A DNA stretch of 64,000 bases from UBA3102 sp964413055 (GCA_964413055.1 CAYPRB010000001.1:1-64000); one strand, 5' to 3'; shown: positions 8,403-17,786, counted from the first letter of the stretch. The notes: a model not told the origin generated them from the letters alone. A program made the numbers and translations.

Positions 8403-9545
8403 ATGATGGTAAAAAGAATCAGTTATGTTGTCTTGATTGTTGCCTTTACCGGTCTGGGTTTATATTCCGGCCTGTATTTACTTGAAAGCGGGCTAGTTAA
8501 ATTTCCGGTAGAACTGACTCAACAGTTGAAATGGGGCCTTACGGGACTTTGTACGTTGACCGGGCTTGTTGCGGGTATTTTATTATCTCCGTTACTGATG
8601 CGTTTTGCAGTACGGGTGGCTTTATTTATTGAGCAGTACCTTCAAAAAACACCAACGCAGGACCTGATTATGGGTTCAGTGGGGTTGATTATTGGACTTA
8701 TAATTGCTAATTTAATTGGTTCGATCCTTGCTTTTATGGGTTGGTTCGGCAAAGTGTTGTGGATTTTACTTACCCTGCTTCTGGGGTATCTCGGGCTGAG
8801 TGCCGGGATTAAAAAACGAGAGGAAATATTGTCCTTGTTTGCCAATTTTCCCAAATTCGGCAAGGAACGCCTCCACAAATCAGAGCTGCGCTCGACACAA
8901 TTTAAAATTTTGGATACCAGTGTGATCATTGACGGACGCATCGCCGACCTGTGTGAGAGCGGTTTTATTGAAGGAGTGCTGCTGGTGCCGGCATTTGTCC
9001 TTGAGGAGTTGCGTCATATTGCTGATTCATCTGATCTCCTGAAGCGTAACCGGGGACGGCGCGGCCTGGATATTCTTAACAAAATGCGTAAAGATCCGGA
9101 AATCAAGGTGCAGGTGTATGATAACAACCGGGGTTTGGAAGACGTGGTGGAAGTGGACAGTAAGCTGGTCAAACTGGCGCAAAAATTAGCCGCCAAAATT
9201 ATCACCAACGATTTCAATCTTAATAAGGTAGCCGAGTTGCACGGGGTAAATGTTTTGAATATCAATGAACTGGCCAACGCCGTAAAGCCGGTAGTCTTAC
9301 CCGGCGAGGAAATGGTGGTTCAGGTGGTCAAAGACGGCAAGGAAATGGGGCAGGGAGTGGCTTACCTGGATGACGGCACCATGATCGTGGTTGACGGTGG
9401 AAGACATTATATGAACCAAAATATCGTGGTTTTAGTTACCAGTGTCCTCCAAACTGCTGCGGGAAGAATGATTTTTGCCAAGCCCAAACATGATCGGCGA
9501 AATGAAGGACAGGCCCGCTACAGTGAGGTGAAAGTTATTGGGTGA
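8403..9545 (+). CDS. yacL: PIN/TRAM-domain membrane protein (YacL family)
   Basis: The 380-aa protein has four hydrophobic segments in the first 135 residues, a PIN nuclease-like domain (ILDTSVIIDGRIADLC near residue 170, then acidic residues in ITNDFNLNKVA) and a C-terminal TRAM domain that usually binds RNA. The PIN fold suggests an RNase, but the exact substrate is not known. AGGGAGGTG precedes the ATG. The last 8 bp overlap ispD, the same yacL-ispD-ispF arrangement as in B. subtilis, where yacL follows disA and carD-like genes. Confidence 0.9.
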   Translation: MMVKRISYVVLIVAFTGLGLYSGLYLLESGLVKFPVELTQQLKWGLTGLCTLTGLVAGILLSPLLMRFAVRVALFIEQYLQKTPTQDLIMGSVGLIIGLIIANLIGSILAFMGWFGKVLWILLTLLLGYLGLSAGIKKREEILSLFANFPKFGKERLHKSELRSTQFKILDTSVIIDGRIADLCESGFIEGVLLVPAFVLEELRHIADSSDLLKRNRGRRGLDILNKMRKDPEIKVQVYDNNRGLEDVVEVDSKLVKLAQKLAAKIITNDFNLNKVAELHGVNVLNINELANAVKPVVLPGEEMVVQVVKDGKEMGQGVAYLDDGTMIVVDGGRHYMNQNIVVLVTSVLQTAAGRMIFAKPKHDRRNEGQARYSEVKVIG

Positions 9546-10230
9546 GGTTGCGGCAGTGGTGCCCGCGGCCGGAAGCGGAAGCAGGATGGAAACGGAGTTA
9601 AAAAAACAATTCCTTACCCTGGCAGGGGTACCGGTTTTGGGCCGTGCACTGAGGATTATAGAAGCCTGCCGGTCAGTCGGCAGTATAGTCATTGTAGTCG
9701 GCCCCGGGGATGAAGCACACTGCGCGGCCATTGCCCGTGAACTGGGCTTGAGTAAGATTACAGCAATCATACCGGGAGGAAAAGAGCGCCAGGATTCCGT
9801 GTATCACGGCCTTCTGGCGCTTTCCGGACGTACCGGGACGGTGGTGATTCATGACGGCGCGCGGCCCTTGTTGGGTGTAAAAGAACTAGACGGGGTGATC
9901 AAGGCGGCCCGGGAACAAGGAGCCGCTACCACGGCAGTACCGGTAAAAGATACCGTGAAACTGGCGGGGAAGGATGGTTTTGTGTCCCGCACTCTGCCCA
10001 GAAGCCGTATCTGGTTGACCCAGACTCCCCAGGCCTTTCGTTATGAAATAATTCTCGAGGCCCACCGCCGGGCGCGCGAGCGGAATTTTACCGGTACGGA
10101 CGACGCCGGTTTGGTTGAACAGCTGGGTTTGCCGGTAAAATTAGTGCCTGGTACTTATGAAAATATTAAACTTACCACCCCGGAAGATTTAATCCTGGCG
10201 GAGGCGATTATTAAGGCGCGGCGGGAATGA
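9538..10230 (+). CDS. ispD: 2-C-methyl-D-erythritol 4-phosphate cytidylyltransferase IspD
   Basis: IspD joins CTP and methylerythritol 4-phosphate, the third step of the MEP isoprenoid pathway. The 230-aa protein has the nucleotidyltransferase loop VPAAGSGSRM with the conserved lysine in KKQFL, the VIHDGARPL motif, TQTPQAFR and TDDAGLVE. The TTG start at 9538 overlaps the end of yacL, with GAGGTGAAAG upstream. The ispF frame starts at its stop codon, so the two MEP steps are coupled. Confidence 0.96.
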   Translation: MGEVAAVVPAAGSGSRMETELKKQFLTLAGVPVLGRALRIIEACRSVGSIVIVVGPGDEAHCAAIARELGLSKITAIIPGGKERQDSVYHGLLALSGRTGTVVIHDGARPLLGVKELDGVIKAAREQGAATTAVPVKDTVKLAGKDGFVSRTLPRSRIWLTQTPQAFRYEIILEAHRRARERNFTGTDDAGLVEQLGLPVKLVPGTYENIKLTTPEDLILAEAIIKARRE

Positions 10231-10250
10231 AAATTAGGGGGAAATTTGGT

Positions 10251-10739
10251 TTGCGTGTGGGTTTTGGTTATGATGTGCACAGATTGGTTGCAGGCCGGCC
10301 CCTGGTGCTGGGCGGAGTAAACATTCCGTATGCGAAAGGACTTTTAGGGCATTCTGATGCGGACGTGCTGGTTCATGCCGTGATGGACGCGCTGTTGGGC
10401 GCTGCCGGAGCGGGTGACATCGGCAGGCATTTTCCTGACAGCGACCGGCGGTACGAGGGCATCAGCAGCCTGGTTTTATTGTCGCGGGTAAAGGAAGTGC
10501 TGGCAGCGGAAAACTGCGAAATTGCAAACATAGACGCGGTTGTCGTTGCCCAGGCGCCGAAACTGTCCCCGCACCTGGGAAAAATGGCTGTAACCATGGC
10601 AGGGGTTTTACAAATCAAGCCCGGACAGGTAAACGTCAAGGCTACTACAACTGAAGGACTGGGATTTACGGGGACCAGTGAGGGGATTGCGGCTTATGCC
10701 GTAGCGTTAGTTAATAAATGCAATGCAGGGGGAATGTAG
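10251..10739 (+). CDS. ispF: 2-C-methyl-D-erythritol 2,4-cyclodiphosphate synthase IspF
   Basis: IspF forms the cyclic diphosphate in the fifth step of the MEP pathway. The protein (162 aa) has GYDVHRL with the zinc-ligand Asp/His, HSDADVLVHAVMDALLGA, and the C-terminal TTTEGLGFTG. An ATG at 10227 overlapping the ispD stop is in frame, but AGGGGGA sits 8 nt before TTG 10251, which gives the family N-terminus LRVGFGYDVHR and usual length. IspE is not in this window. Confidence 0.95.
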   Translation: MRVGFGYDVHRLVAGRPLVLGGVNIPYAKGLLGHSDADVLVHAVMDALLGAAGAGDIGRHFPDSDRRYEGISSLVLLSRVKEVLAAENCEIANIDAVVVAQAPKLSPHLGKMAVTMAGVLQIKPGQVNVKATTTEGLGFTGTSEGIAAYAVALVNKCNAGGM

Positions 10740-10886
10740 CGATATTCCCCTTCTTTAATTATAAAAACACGCCAAGAACTAAAGAGTCCTGAAAAATAAC
10801 CGCATAAAATATTTCTTTTGCTTTAATGTTATAATAGGATACAATATATGCTAGTACTGGTTAAATAAATGAGGGAGGAAGATATT

Positions 10887-12341
10887 TTGTCGTCAGTCCG
10901 GGTAAGATTTGCGCCGAGTCCCACGGGTCCCCTGCATATAGGCGGGGCCAGGTCGGCGTTGTTCAACTGGTTGTTTGCCCGCCGTTACGGGGGTACTTTT
11001 ATTGTCCGCATTGAAGATACCGATTTGGAGCGGTCATCACGCCGGTCGGAGGAAAATATTTTGGAATCCTTGCGGTGGCTCGGTCTTGATTGGGACGAGG
11101 GCGTACAGGCAGAGGGGGCTTACGGTCCGTACCGCCAGACAGAAAGGCTGGATCTGTACCGCCGTTATGCTGAAATTTTACTGCAGCAAGGGTACGCCTA
11201 CCGCTGTTATTGCACCGGGGAAGAATTGGCGGCGGAAAGAGAAGCATTTTTGGAAAGAGGTGAAGTCAGGTACCAGGGCCGGTGCCGCAACCTTACCCCG
11301 CAAGACCATGCCCGGCTGGAAGCGGAAGGGCGAAAGCCGGCCATTCGTTTCCGGGTACCGGAGGAGCATGCGGTGACGGTAAATGATCTGGTCAGGGGCA
11401 AGGTTTCCTTTGATTGCGAGGGGATCGGTGATTTTATCATCATGAAGTCGGACGGTATTCCCACCTATAATTTCGCGGTGGTTGTTGACGACCACACCAT
11501 GAAAATCAGTCATGTGATCCGGGCTGAGGAGCATCTTTCCAATACTCCCCGGCAGGTTTTAATTTTTGAAGCGCTGGGTTGGCAAGTACCTGAGTTTGCC
11601 CACGTATCACTTATTTTGGGCAGAGACCGCAGTAAGATGAGTAAAAGGCACGGGGCCACGGCCATTGAGCAATACCGGGAAAAGGGCTATTTACCTGAAG
11701 CCCTGGTCAACTTTCTGGCTCTTTTGGGATGGTCTCCCGGCGTGGAAGAAGAAGTAATAGCATTTGAGGAACTCCAAAGGCAGTTTTCACTGGACAGGGT
11801 GGCCAAAAGTCCCGCCGTTTTTGACCTGGATAAACTAAACTGGTTGAACGGGTATTATATCAGACAGGCACCTGCGGATCGTCTCACCGGTTTGGCCTTG
11901 CCTTATCTGGAAAGAGCCGGTTATCTCAAAACCCCGCTCACTGCGGAAAAATATGAAGAGGTTAAAGCGATGACAGATTCCGTCCGGAATTATTTAAATT
12001 ACTTGGCAGAGATTACTGAACACGTTAAGATTTATTTTGTCGATCAGATCGAAATTAAAGAGCAAGAGGCCGAGGAGGTTTTGTCATGGCCGGAGGTTCC
12101 GGCGGTGCTTTCTGCCTTGCTGGAGAAGGTGGCCGGCGGTGGTGAAATTAGTGCATCCGCTGCGAAGAAACTCTTGAAGGATGTGGGCAAGGATCTGGGA
12201 GTTAAAGGGAAAAAGATTTTTATGCCGGTACGGGTGGCCCTTACCGGAAGTATTCACGGTCCCGACCTTAACCGGATTATGGTCATTCTGGGCAGGAAAA
12301 AGGTGATTTTGCGCCTGACGCAAGCAATTAAAAATATTTGA
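10887..12341 (+). CDS. gltX: Glutamyl-tRNA synthetase
   Basis: Charges tRNA-Glu (and possibly tRNA-Gln, if an amidotransferase route is used). The 484-aa class I synthetase has the HIGH-type motif PLHIGGARSA near the N-terminus and the KMSKS-type motif SKMSKRHGA near residue 250. An in-frame ATG at 10869 exists, but GAGGGAGGA lies just before TTG 10887, giving the usual start MSSVRVRFAPSPTGP. A TATAAT at 10830 and TACAAT at 10840 may be promoter boxes; no T-box leader was seen. The common neighbour cysE is missing between gltX and cysS. Confidence 0.96.
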   Translation: MSSVRVRFAPSPTGPLHIGGARSALFNWLFARRYGGTFIVRIEDTDLERSSRRSEENILESLRWLGLDWDEGVQAEGAYGPYRQTERLDLYRRYAEILLQQGYAYRCYCTGEELAAEREAFLERGEVRYQGRCRNLTPQDHARLEAEGRKPAIRFRVPEEHAVTVNDLVRGKVSFDCEGIGDFIIMKSDGIPTYNFAVVVDDHTMKISHVIRAEEHLSNTPRQVLIFEALGWQVPEFAHVSLILGRDRSKMSKRHGATAIEQYREKGYLPEALVNFLALLGWSPGVEEEVIAFEELQRQFSLDRVAKSPAVFDLDKLNWLNGYYIRQAPADRLTGLALPYLERAGYLKTPLTAEKYEEVKAMTDSVRNYLNYLAEITEHVKIYFVDQIEIKEQEAEEVLSWPEVPAVLSALLEKVAGGGEISASAAKKLLKDVGKDLGVKGKKIFMPVRVALTGSIHGPDLNRIMVILGRKKVILRLTQAIKNI

Positions 12342-12402
12342 GCCGGACCCGGTAATAAGGTGCGGCGCATTATTTGCGGACTAAGGAGGCATTTGAATAT
12401 AA

Positions 12403-13875
12403 ATGGAACTTTTCAATACTCTTACCAGACGTAAAGAGATTTTCCAACCCCGGGAACCGGGCAAGGTCCGGATTTATGTCTGCGGTCCCACCACGTATAA
12501 TTACATTCATCTCGGCAACGCCCGGCCGTTGGTATTTTTCGACACCGTGCGCAGGTATTTTATTTATCGGGGATACGATGTTCGTTATATCCAAAACTTT
12601 ACTGACGTTGACGACAAGATTATCAACCGGTCCCTGGAGGAAGGGGTGGCGCCCCTGGAACTGGCCGCAAAGTACATCAGGGAGTATTTTAAAGATGCCG
12701 ATGCCTTGAACGTGCTCCGGGCCGACGAACACCCCAAAGTCTCGGAACATATGCCTGAAATTATTACCTTGATTGAAGACCTGGTGCGAAACGGTGCAGC
12801 CTATGTAGTGGAAGGAAGCGTTTATTTCGAAGTGCGCAACTTTGCCGGTTACGGGAAGCTTTCCGGTCGTACCTTGGATGATATGCGCGCGGGGGCACGG
12901 GTCGACGTTGATCCCTGCAAGCGGGACCCCATGGATTTTGCTCTTTGGAAGGCGGCGAAACCCGGCGAGCCTGCCTGGGATAGCCCCTGGGGCCGGGGCC
13001 GGCCGGGTTGGCATATCGAATGTTCAGCAATGGCGTTGAAATATCTCGGGCCTGGTTTCGATATTCACGGGGGCGGCTTTGATCTGGTTTTTCCCCATCA
13101 CGAGAATGAGAATGCGCAGAGTGAGGCCGCGACCGGAAAACCTTTCGTCCGTTTCTGGCTCCATAATGGTTTTATCACGGTAAACGAAGAAAAGATGTCC
13201 AAATCACTGGGCAATTTCTTTCTGGTGCGGGATATACTGGCAAAATTCCCCCCGGAACTAGTGCGGTTTTTTCTCCTTTCCACCCATTACCGCAGTCCCC
13301 TGGATTTTGATGACCAGAAACTAACGGCTGCCGGGCGGGGTTTAGAAAGGATCAAAACCAGTATCCGCTTGTTGTCTGAGGTGCTGGACAGAGAAGTGGA
13401 CGGGAATATGCCCGAAGTAGCGGGCGATTTGAGTTACCGTATTGACGGGTTCAAGCATGCTTTTGAAAAAGCCATGGATGACGATTTAAATACCGCCCTG
13501 GCCATCGGTATAATTTTTGATCTGGCCAGAGAGGTTAATACCGCCGTCAACCGGGTGGGGGCGACAGTAGCGCCGCGGGATAAGGAGGTTTTCCGCAAAG
13601 CCATGGATTACTTCATTAAATTTAATGGAGTAATGGGGTTTTTTAAGACCGCCTCCGGCAGCCAAAAGATATTGTTTGATCATGACGGCGACCGCAGCGG
13701 CGAAGAAGAGGGGTTTGGTCTGGTGGAAAAGTTGATTGAATTAATCATTACAGTGCGCGGGGAAGCCCGGAAAAAGAAAGACTGGGCCACATCCGACCGG
13801 CTCAGGGACGGTCTTAAGGAACTCGGGATCATCATTGAGGACACTCCGCAGGGAACCCGCTGGAAAAAACCGTGA
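12403..13875 (+). CDS. cysS: Cysteinyl-tRNA synthetase
   Basis: Charges tRNA-Cys. The 490-aa class I enzyme has CGPTTYNYIHLGNARP (zinc cysteine plus HIGH-type motif) at residues 27-42, the zinc ligands in WHIECSAM and FPHHENENAQSE, and the KMSKS motif in EEKMSKSLGNFF. AAGGAGG lies 13 nt before the ATG, a rather long spacing. The end overlaps mrnC by four bases, so the two are probably translated together. Confidence 0.96.
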   Translation: MELFNTLTRRKEIFQPREPGKVRIYVCGPTTYNYIHLGNARPLVFFDTVRRYFIYRGYDVRYIQNFTDVDDKIINRSLEEGVAPLELAAKYIREYFKDADALNVLRADEHPKVSEHMPEIITLIEDLVRNGAAYVVEGSVYFEVRNFAGYGKLSGRTLDDMRAGARVDVDPCKRDPMDFALWKAAKPGEPAWDSPWGRGRPGWHIECSAMALKYLGPGFDIHGGGFDLVFPHHENENAQSEAATGKPFVRFWLHNGFITVNEEKMSKSLGNFFLVRDILAKFPPELVRFFLLSTHYRSPLDFDDQKLTAAGRGLERIKTSIRLLSEVLDREVDGNMPEVAGDLSYRIDGFKHAFEKAMDDDLNTALAIGIIFDLAREVNTAVNRVGATVAPRDKEVFRKAMDYFIKFNGVMGFFKTASGSQKILFDHDGDRSGEEEGFGLVEKLIELIITVRGEARKKKDWATSDRLRDGLKELGIIIEDTPQGTRWKKP

Positions 13876-14297
13876 TCAGGCTGCTGCTGAAGATTCCGGG
13901 CAATCAGATAACCCGCCCCGCCGAACTCCCGGCGCTGGTATTGGCTTACGTCGGGGATGCCGTATACGAACTGGTCGTGAGAAGTCACCTGGCGGGATCC
14001 GGCTTAATCAGCACTGGCCGGCTGCATGCCGAGGCGGTCAAGTACGTCAATGCGGGCGCCCAGGCGCGGGCAATTAAGGCGTTGGAAGGAAGGCTCAATG
14101 CGGAAGAAGCGGCGGTGGTGCGACGCGGCCGTAACGCCAAACCAGCCCATACCCCCCGGGGGAGCGGGGTGATGCAATACCGGCACAGTACCGCGTTGGA
14201 AAGTTTGTTCGGATATCTTTATTTAAAAGGTGACACCGCCCGGCTGAGCGAAATCATTGCTGCAGTAATGGAAACCGTGGCGGAGGGGCACGAGTAA
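13872..14297 (+). CDS. mrnC: Mini-ribonuclease 3 (MrnC)
   Basis: MrnC is an RNase III catalytic domain without the dsRNA-binding domain; it matures the ends of 23S rRNA in B. subtilis. The 141-aa protein shows LAYVGDAVYELVVRSHL with the catalytic Asp, and STALESLFGYLYL, the second acidic motif. GTG at 13872 overlaps the cysS stop. The cysS-mrnC order is conserved in Firmicutes; thyX follows here where rlmB usually does. Confidence 0.95.
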   Translation: MIRLLLKIPGNQITRPAELPALVLAYVGDAVYELVVRSHLAGSGLISTGRLHAEAVKYVNAGAQARAIKALEGRLNAEEAAVVRRGRNAKPAHTPRGSGVMQYRHSTALESLFGYLYLKGDTARLSEIIAAVMETVAEGHE

Positions 14298-14336
14298 TTT
14301 AATAAATATGAATTTAGTATAAATGAGGTATCGATT

Positions 14337-15086
14337 ATGGGTGTCGAAAAACTTAGGGTGACACTTTTAAAACACACTCCCGAACCCCAGGAGTTAGTTG
14401 CCATGGGAGCTAAGCTTTGTTATTCGTCGGCCGGTATAACGGAGCTGGAACAGGGTGTTGCAGCGAAGGACCAGGGACCGTTTTTGAAAAGACTGCTTGG
14501 TTCCGGACATCTCTCCCCTATTGAACACGCTGTTTTCACCTTTGGGGTTGAAGGTGTGTCCCGTTCGTTGCTGGCGCAAATCACCAGGCACCGTATCGCC
14601 AGTTTCAGTGTCAAGTCCCAGCGCTACGTGTCTGAAGCAGTTAAGGACCGGCGTGACGGTGGTGTTTTCGGGTACGTAATACCGCCCGGTATAAAAGCAA
14701 TGGGAGCGGAATACGTGGCCATATATCAGCGTCAAATGGAGCAAATGCAAAAATGGTACGACTTTTGGGTGGAGAAGCTGCAAGAAAGCAGTGAAGGTAA
14801 TGCGGTATACGAAGACGCGCGTTTTGTTCTGCCCAACGCGACGGCGACCAAGTTGGTAGTTACCATGAACGCACGGGAACTGCTCCACTTTTTTGCCCTG
14901 CGCTGCTGTAACCGGGCTCAGTGGGAGATCCGGGCCCTGGCCATAGAAATGTTGCGCCTGGTCAAACCGGTGGCACCCCTGATTTTTAAGGATGCCGGAC
15001 CGGGTTGCCTTAGAGGGGGCTGTCCCGAAGGGAGAATGAGTTGTGGGAAGAGCCGTGCGGTAAAAGAAATGTTCGATAAACTATAA
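14337..15086 (+). CDS. thyX: Flavin-dependent thymidylate synthase ThyX
   Basis: ThyX makes dTMP from dUMP using FAD, NADPH and methylene-THF. The 249-aa protein has the ThyX signature RHRIASFSVKSQRYV near residue 84 and the nucleotide-binding residues in the following helices; NARELLHFFALRCCNRAQWE is also family-typical. The signature reads FS where many family members have IN. It sits between mrnC and rlmB, an insertion relative to B. subtilis, which uses ThyA elsewhere. Confidence 0.95.
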   Translation: MGVEKLRVTLLKHTPEPQELVAMGAKLCYSSAGITELEQGVAAKDQGPFLKRLLGSGHLSPIEHAVFTFGVEGVSRSLLAQITRHRIASFSVKSQRYVSEAVKDRRDGGVFGYVIPPGIKAMGAEYVAIYQRQMEQMQKWYDFWVEKLQESSEGNAVYEDARFVLPNATATKLVVTMNARELLHFFALRCCNRAQWEIRALAIEMLRLVKPVAPLIFKDAGPGCLRGGCPEGRMSCGKSRAVKEMFDKL

Positions 15087-15096
15087 AGGAGCGCAA

Positions 15097-15861
15097 ATGT
15101 CTGAAGATATTATTGCCGGCCGCAACCCGGTACGGGAAGCTTTAAGAGCGGATCGCGCCGTTAATAAGATTTTGATTGCCGGGGGTGTCTTGTCCGGTCC
15201 GCTTAAGGAAATTTTTAACCTGGCCGGGGTGAAAAAGATACCCGTTCAGGTGGTGGACCGCCGGCGTCTGGATAAATTTGTTCCCGGCGCCATCCACCAG
15301 GGAGTGGTGGCTTTTGCCGCCGTGAGGAAATACGTGACTCTCGACGACCTCATCGCAGGGGTGGGGCCGGGGGAAGAGCCGTTCGTGTTTGTTCTGGACC
15401 AGATGCACGACCCGCATAATTTGGGAGCGATCCTGCGTACTGCTGATACCGCGGGGATGCACGGGGTAATTGTCCCGCGGCACCGGTCGGCGCGGTTGAC
15501 ACCCGCAGTAGCGAAGGCGTCCGCCGGGGCAGTCGAATACGTTCCCGTGGCCAGAGTGGCTAATATTGCACGGACGGTAGATTTTTTAAAAACAAAGGGG
15601 TTTTGGGTAGTGGGTGCCGATGCGCACGGACGGGAAATTTTCTGGGATGCCCGCCTGGACGGCCCTCTGGCACTGGTAATCGGAGGAGAAGATAAGGGGC
15701 TGGGACGTTTGGTAAGGGAGCGGTGTGATATCCTGGTACGTGTACCCATGTCCGGGCGGGTGAATTCTCTGAACGCCTCGGTAGCCGCCGCGCTGCTTGC
15801 TTACGAGGTGCTGCGGCAGAGGAGAATGAAATTAAATGAAGCAGGAATTTCTCATAGTTGA
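15097..15861 (+). CDS. rlmB: 23S rRNA (guanosine-2'-O-)-methyltransferase RlmB (TrmH family)
   Basis: SPOUT-class methyltransferase expected to modify G2251 of 23S rRNA. The 254-aa protein has the N-terminal substrate-binding domain (IIAGRNPVREAL, residues 4-15) and the C-terminal trefoil-knot domain with LDQMHDPHNLGAILRTAD, LVIGGEDKGLGRLV and VPMSGRVNSLNASVAAA. AAAGGAG precedes the ATG at 15097. Its 3' end overlaps rae1 by 26 bp. Exact target site is inferred from the family. Confidence 0.92.
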   Translation: MSEDIIAGRNPVREALRADRAVNKILIAGGVLSGPLKEIFNLAGVKKIPVQVVDRRRLDKFVPGAIHQGVVAFAAVRKYVTLDDLIAGVGPGEEPFVFVLDQMHDPHNLGAILRTADTAGMHGVIVPRHRSARLTPAVAKASAGAVEYVPVARVANIARTVDFLKTKGFWVVGADAHGREIFWDARLDGPLALVIGGEDKGLGRLVRERCDILVRVPMSGRVNSLNASVAAALLAYEVLRQRRMKLNEAGISHS

Positions 15862-16351
15862 CGGGTACAATATAATCTACGCCTGGCCGGAGTTTGACCA
15901 AATCAGGGAATCCGGCCTGAACCACGCCCGGTCGCGGTTAATTGCCGTATTGGCTGATTACGCGCCGCTTTCCGGACATAAAGTTATAGTTGTTTTTGAC
16001 GCGTACCAGGTCAAGTGCGGTGCTGAAAGAACCGAGGTTGTTGATGGGGTGGAGGTGATCTATACCCGGCAGGGTGAAACGGCGGACGCTTTGATCGAGC
16101 GTTTGGTGGGAAGTTTTTCCCAAGAGGGAACGGTGTATGTAGCTACTTCAGACTGGGCGGAACAGCGGATCATTTTTGGCCGGGGAGCTTTCCGGCTTAC
16201 GCCTGCGGAGTTGAAGCTGCAAGTGGAGCGTATCAAGAGAGAAAGTAAAAGATATTATTCCCAAGTATTACCTGCTGATAGTTACCTGGAGAACCGGCTT
16301 TTGGAAAAGATAAAGTCTGAATTGGAACAATGGCGGCGTAAAAAAAAATAA
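15836..16351 (+). CDS. rae1: Ribosome-associated endoribonuclease Rae1 (YacP, NYN domain)
   Basis: Rae1 cleaves mRNA inside the ribosomal A site in B. subtilis. The 171-aa protein has the NYN/PIN-like fold: LIVDGYNIIYAWPE with the first catalytic Asp near residue 8, VVFDAYQVKCG, and QGETADALIERL with further acidic residues, then a basic C-terminus ending WRRKKK. It overlaps the rlmB 3' end and precedes sigH, matching the rlmB-rae1-sigH order of B. subtilis. Confidence 0.9.
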   Translation: MKQEFLIVDGYNIIYAWPEFDQIRESGLNHARSRLIAVLADYAPLSGHKVIVVFDAYQVKCGAERTEVVDGVEVIYTRQGETADALIERLVGSFSQEGTVYVATSDWAEQRIIFGRGAFRLTPAELKLQVERIKRESKRYYSQVLPADSYLENRLLEKIKSELEQWRRKKK

Positions 16352-16378
16352 ACTGCCGGTTCTGGTGCTAATTTTACC

Positions 16379-16407
16379 TTGACGAGCTATAAACCCTTCG
16401 TTATAAT
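16379..16407 (+). promoter_or_regulatory. SigA-type promoter of sigH
   Basis: TTGACG and TATAAT with exactly 17 bp between them. It lies 158 bp before the preferred sigH start, leaving a leader of about 150 nt. Confidence 0.75.
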
Positions 16408-16564
16408 AATTATTATATATAGGACATGATCAAGAGCTGTATATATTACATGCCTTACCCTGTGGAAAGAAAAAGCGGGTCTGGTGTTTACCGGGACTTG
16501 TTGTTAGGCGAGGGAGAGGTTTTTGTTTTTTCTCATGGGGGAAGAGAAAAAGCGGGGGGATATT

Positions 16565-17209
16565 GTGAGTCTTCAAGTCCGGAGAGAATTTTCTGACGGT
16601 TATCAGCTACTGGTTGACGAGGAAATAGTGGAGTATGCCCGTGAAGGTGATGATGTCGCTCTTGAGCACCTGATTAATAAATATAAGAATTTTGTCCGGG
16701 CCAAGGCCCGATCATATTTTTTAATCGGGGCGGACCGTGAGGATATTATCCAGGAGGGTATGATTGGCTTGTATAAGGCTATCCGCGACTACCGAATGGA
16801 CAAGCTTTCTTCATTCCGTGCCTTTGCAGAACTTTGTATTACCAGGCAGATTATTACTGCCATCAAAACAGCTACCCGCCAAAAGCATATTCCGCTAAAT
16901 TCATATGTGTCGCTTAATAAGCCCATTTATGATGAAGATTCGGACCGTACCCTGCTGGATATTATCTCGGGTTCGAAGATTACCGACCCGGAAGAGTTGA
17001 TTATCTCCAGGGAAGAGTTTGATGATATAGAGGAAAAGATGGGGGAAATACTTAGTTCGCTGGAGTGGAAAGTGTTGATGTCTTACCTGGAAGGTAAGTC
17101 TTACCAGGAAATTGCTGAAGATTTAAAACGTCATGTGAAGTCGATTGATAATGCCCTGCAGCGGGTTAAACGTAAGCTGGAACGTTACCTGGAAAAAAGA
17201 GAAGCTTAG
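16565..17209 (+). CDS. sigH: RNA polymerase sigma-H factor
   Basis: SigH is the transition-state sigma factor that starts sporulation gene expression. The protein (214 aa) has sigma-70 region 2 with FVRAKARSYFLIGADREDIIQEG, core-binding helices, and region 4 with SYQEIAEDLKRHVKSIDNA. Upstream in-frame starts exist (TTG 16523, ATG 16535), but GCGGGGGGA lies just before GTG 16565, which gives a length close to B. subtilis SigH (218 aa). Region 2 is nearly identical to that of Bacillus SigH. A terminator follows. Confidence 0.95.
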   Translation: MSLQVRREFSDGYQLLVDEEIVEYAREGDDVALEHLINKYKNFVRAKARSYFLIGADREDIIQEGMIGLYKAIRDYRMDKLSSFRAFAELCITRQIITAIKTATRQKHIPLNSYVSLNKPIYDEDSDRTLLDIISGSKITDPEELIISREEFDDIEEKMGEILSSLEWKVLMSYLEGKSYQEIAEDLKRHVKSIDNALQRVKRKLERYLEKREA

Positions 17210-17228
17210 AACCTGGTTAGTCAGTTAT

Positions 17229-17266
17229 AAAGACCTTGCAGGGGAACGCCCGGGAAAGGTCTTTTA
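17229..17266 (+). terminator. Terminator of sigH
   Basis: AAAGACCTT pairs with AAGGTCTTT around an 18-nt loop, followed by TTAAATTT. It starts about 20 bp after the sigH stop codon. Confidence 0.7.
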
Positions 17267-17324
17267 AATTTCAGAGAAGAGATTTGAGTAATAACTCAAG
17301 TGAGAAGCTGCATATGAATAAGTA

Positions 17325-17353
17325 TTGACATTGCTTGAGTTATCCTTTATAAT
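17325..17353 (+). promoter_or_regulatory. Promoter of the tRNA cluster
   Basis: Perfect boxes TTGACA and TATAAT with 17 bp between them, 17 bp before the first tRNA. An ACTCAA/TTGAGT palindrome (17284-17299) lies just upstream, and TTGAGT occurs again in the spacer. Confidence 0.88.
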
Positions 17354-17369
17354 ATTATTTGTTGTCGTT

Positions 17370-17445
17370 GCCGGCGTAGCTCAATTGGCAGAGCAGCTGA
17401 CTTGTAATCAGCAGGTTGCGGGTTCGAGTCCCATCGCCGGCTCCA
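17370..17445 (+). tRNA. tRNA-Thr (TGT)
   Basis: Acceptor GCCGGCG/CGCCGGC, encoded CCA, anticodon stem CTGAC/ATCAG region with loop carrying TGT, and the T-arm GGTTCGAGTCC. First member of a five-tRNA cluster. Confidence 0.95.
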
Positions 17446-17476
17446 AAAAAGACGCAAGGCGCTGGGTGGCCGATAT

Positions 17477-17561
17477 GGAGGGGTTCCCGAGTGGTTAAAG
17501 GGAGCAGACTGTAAATCTGCCGGCGCAGCCTTCGCTGGTTCGAATCCAGCCCCCTCCACCA
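17477..17561 (+). tRNA. tRNA-Tyr (GTA)
   Basis: Class II tRNA of 85 nt with acceptor GGAGGGG/CCCCTCC, long variable arm, loop CTGTAAA with anticodon GTA, and encoded CCA. Confidence 0.95.
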
Positions 17562-17631
17562 GAAAAATTAAAGATTGTCTTTTTATTAACAGGCAGTATC
17601 TTTTTGTGATAAGAAACGTATAATTCAATAT

Positions 17632-17707
<76 letters not shown>

Positions 17708-17710
17708 CAT

Positions 17711-17786
<76 letters not shown>

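Noticed and set aside
10740..10886. T-box riboswitch before gltX
   Set aside because: The gap is too short and has no T-box consensus or terminator.
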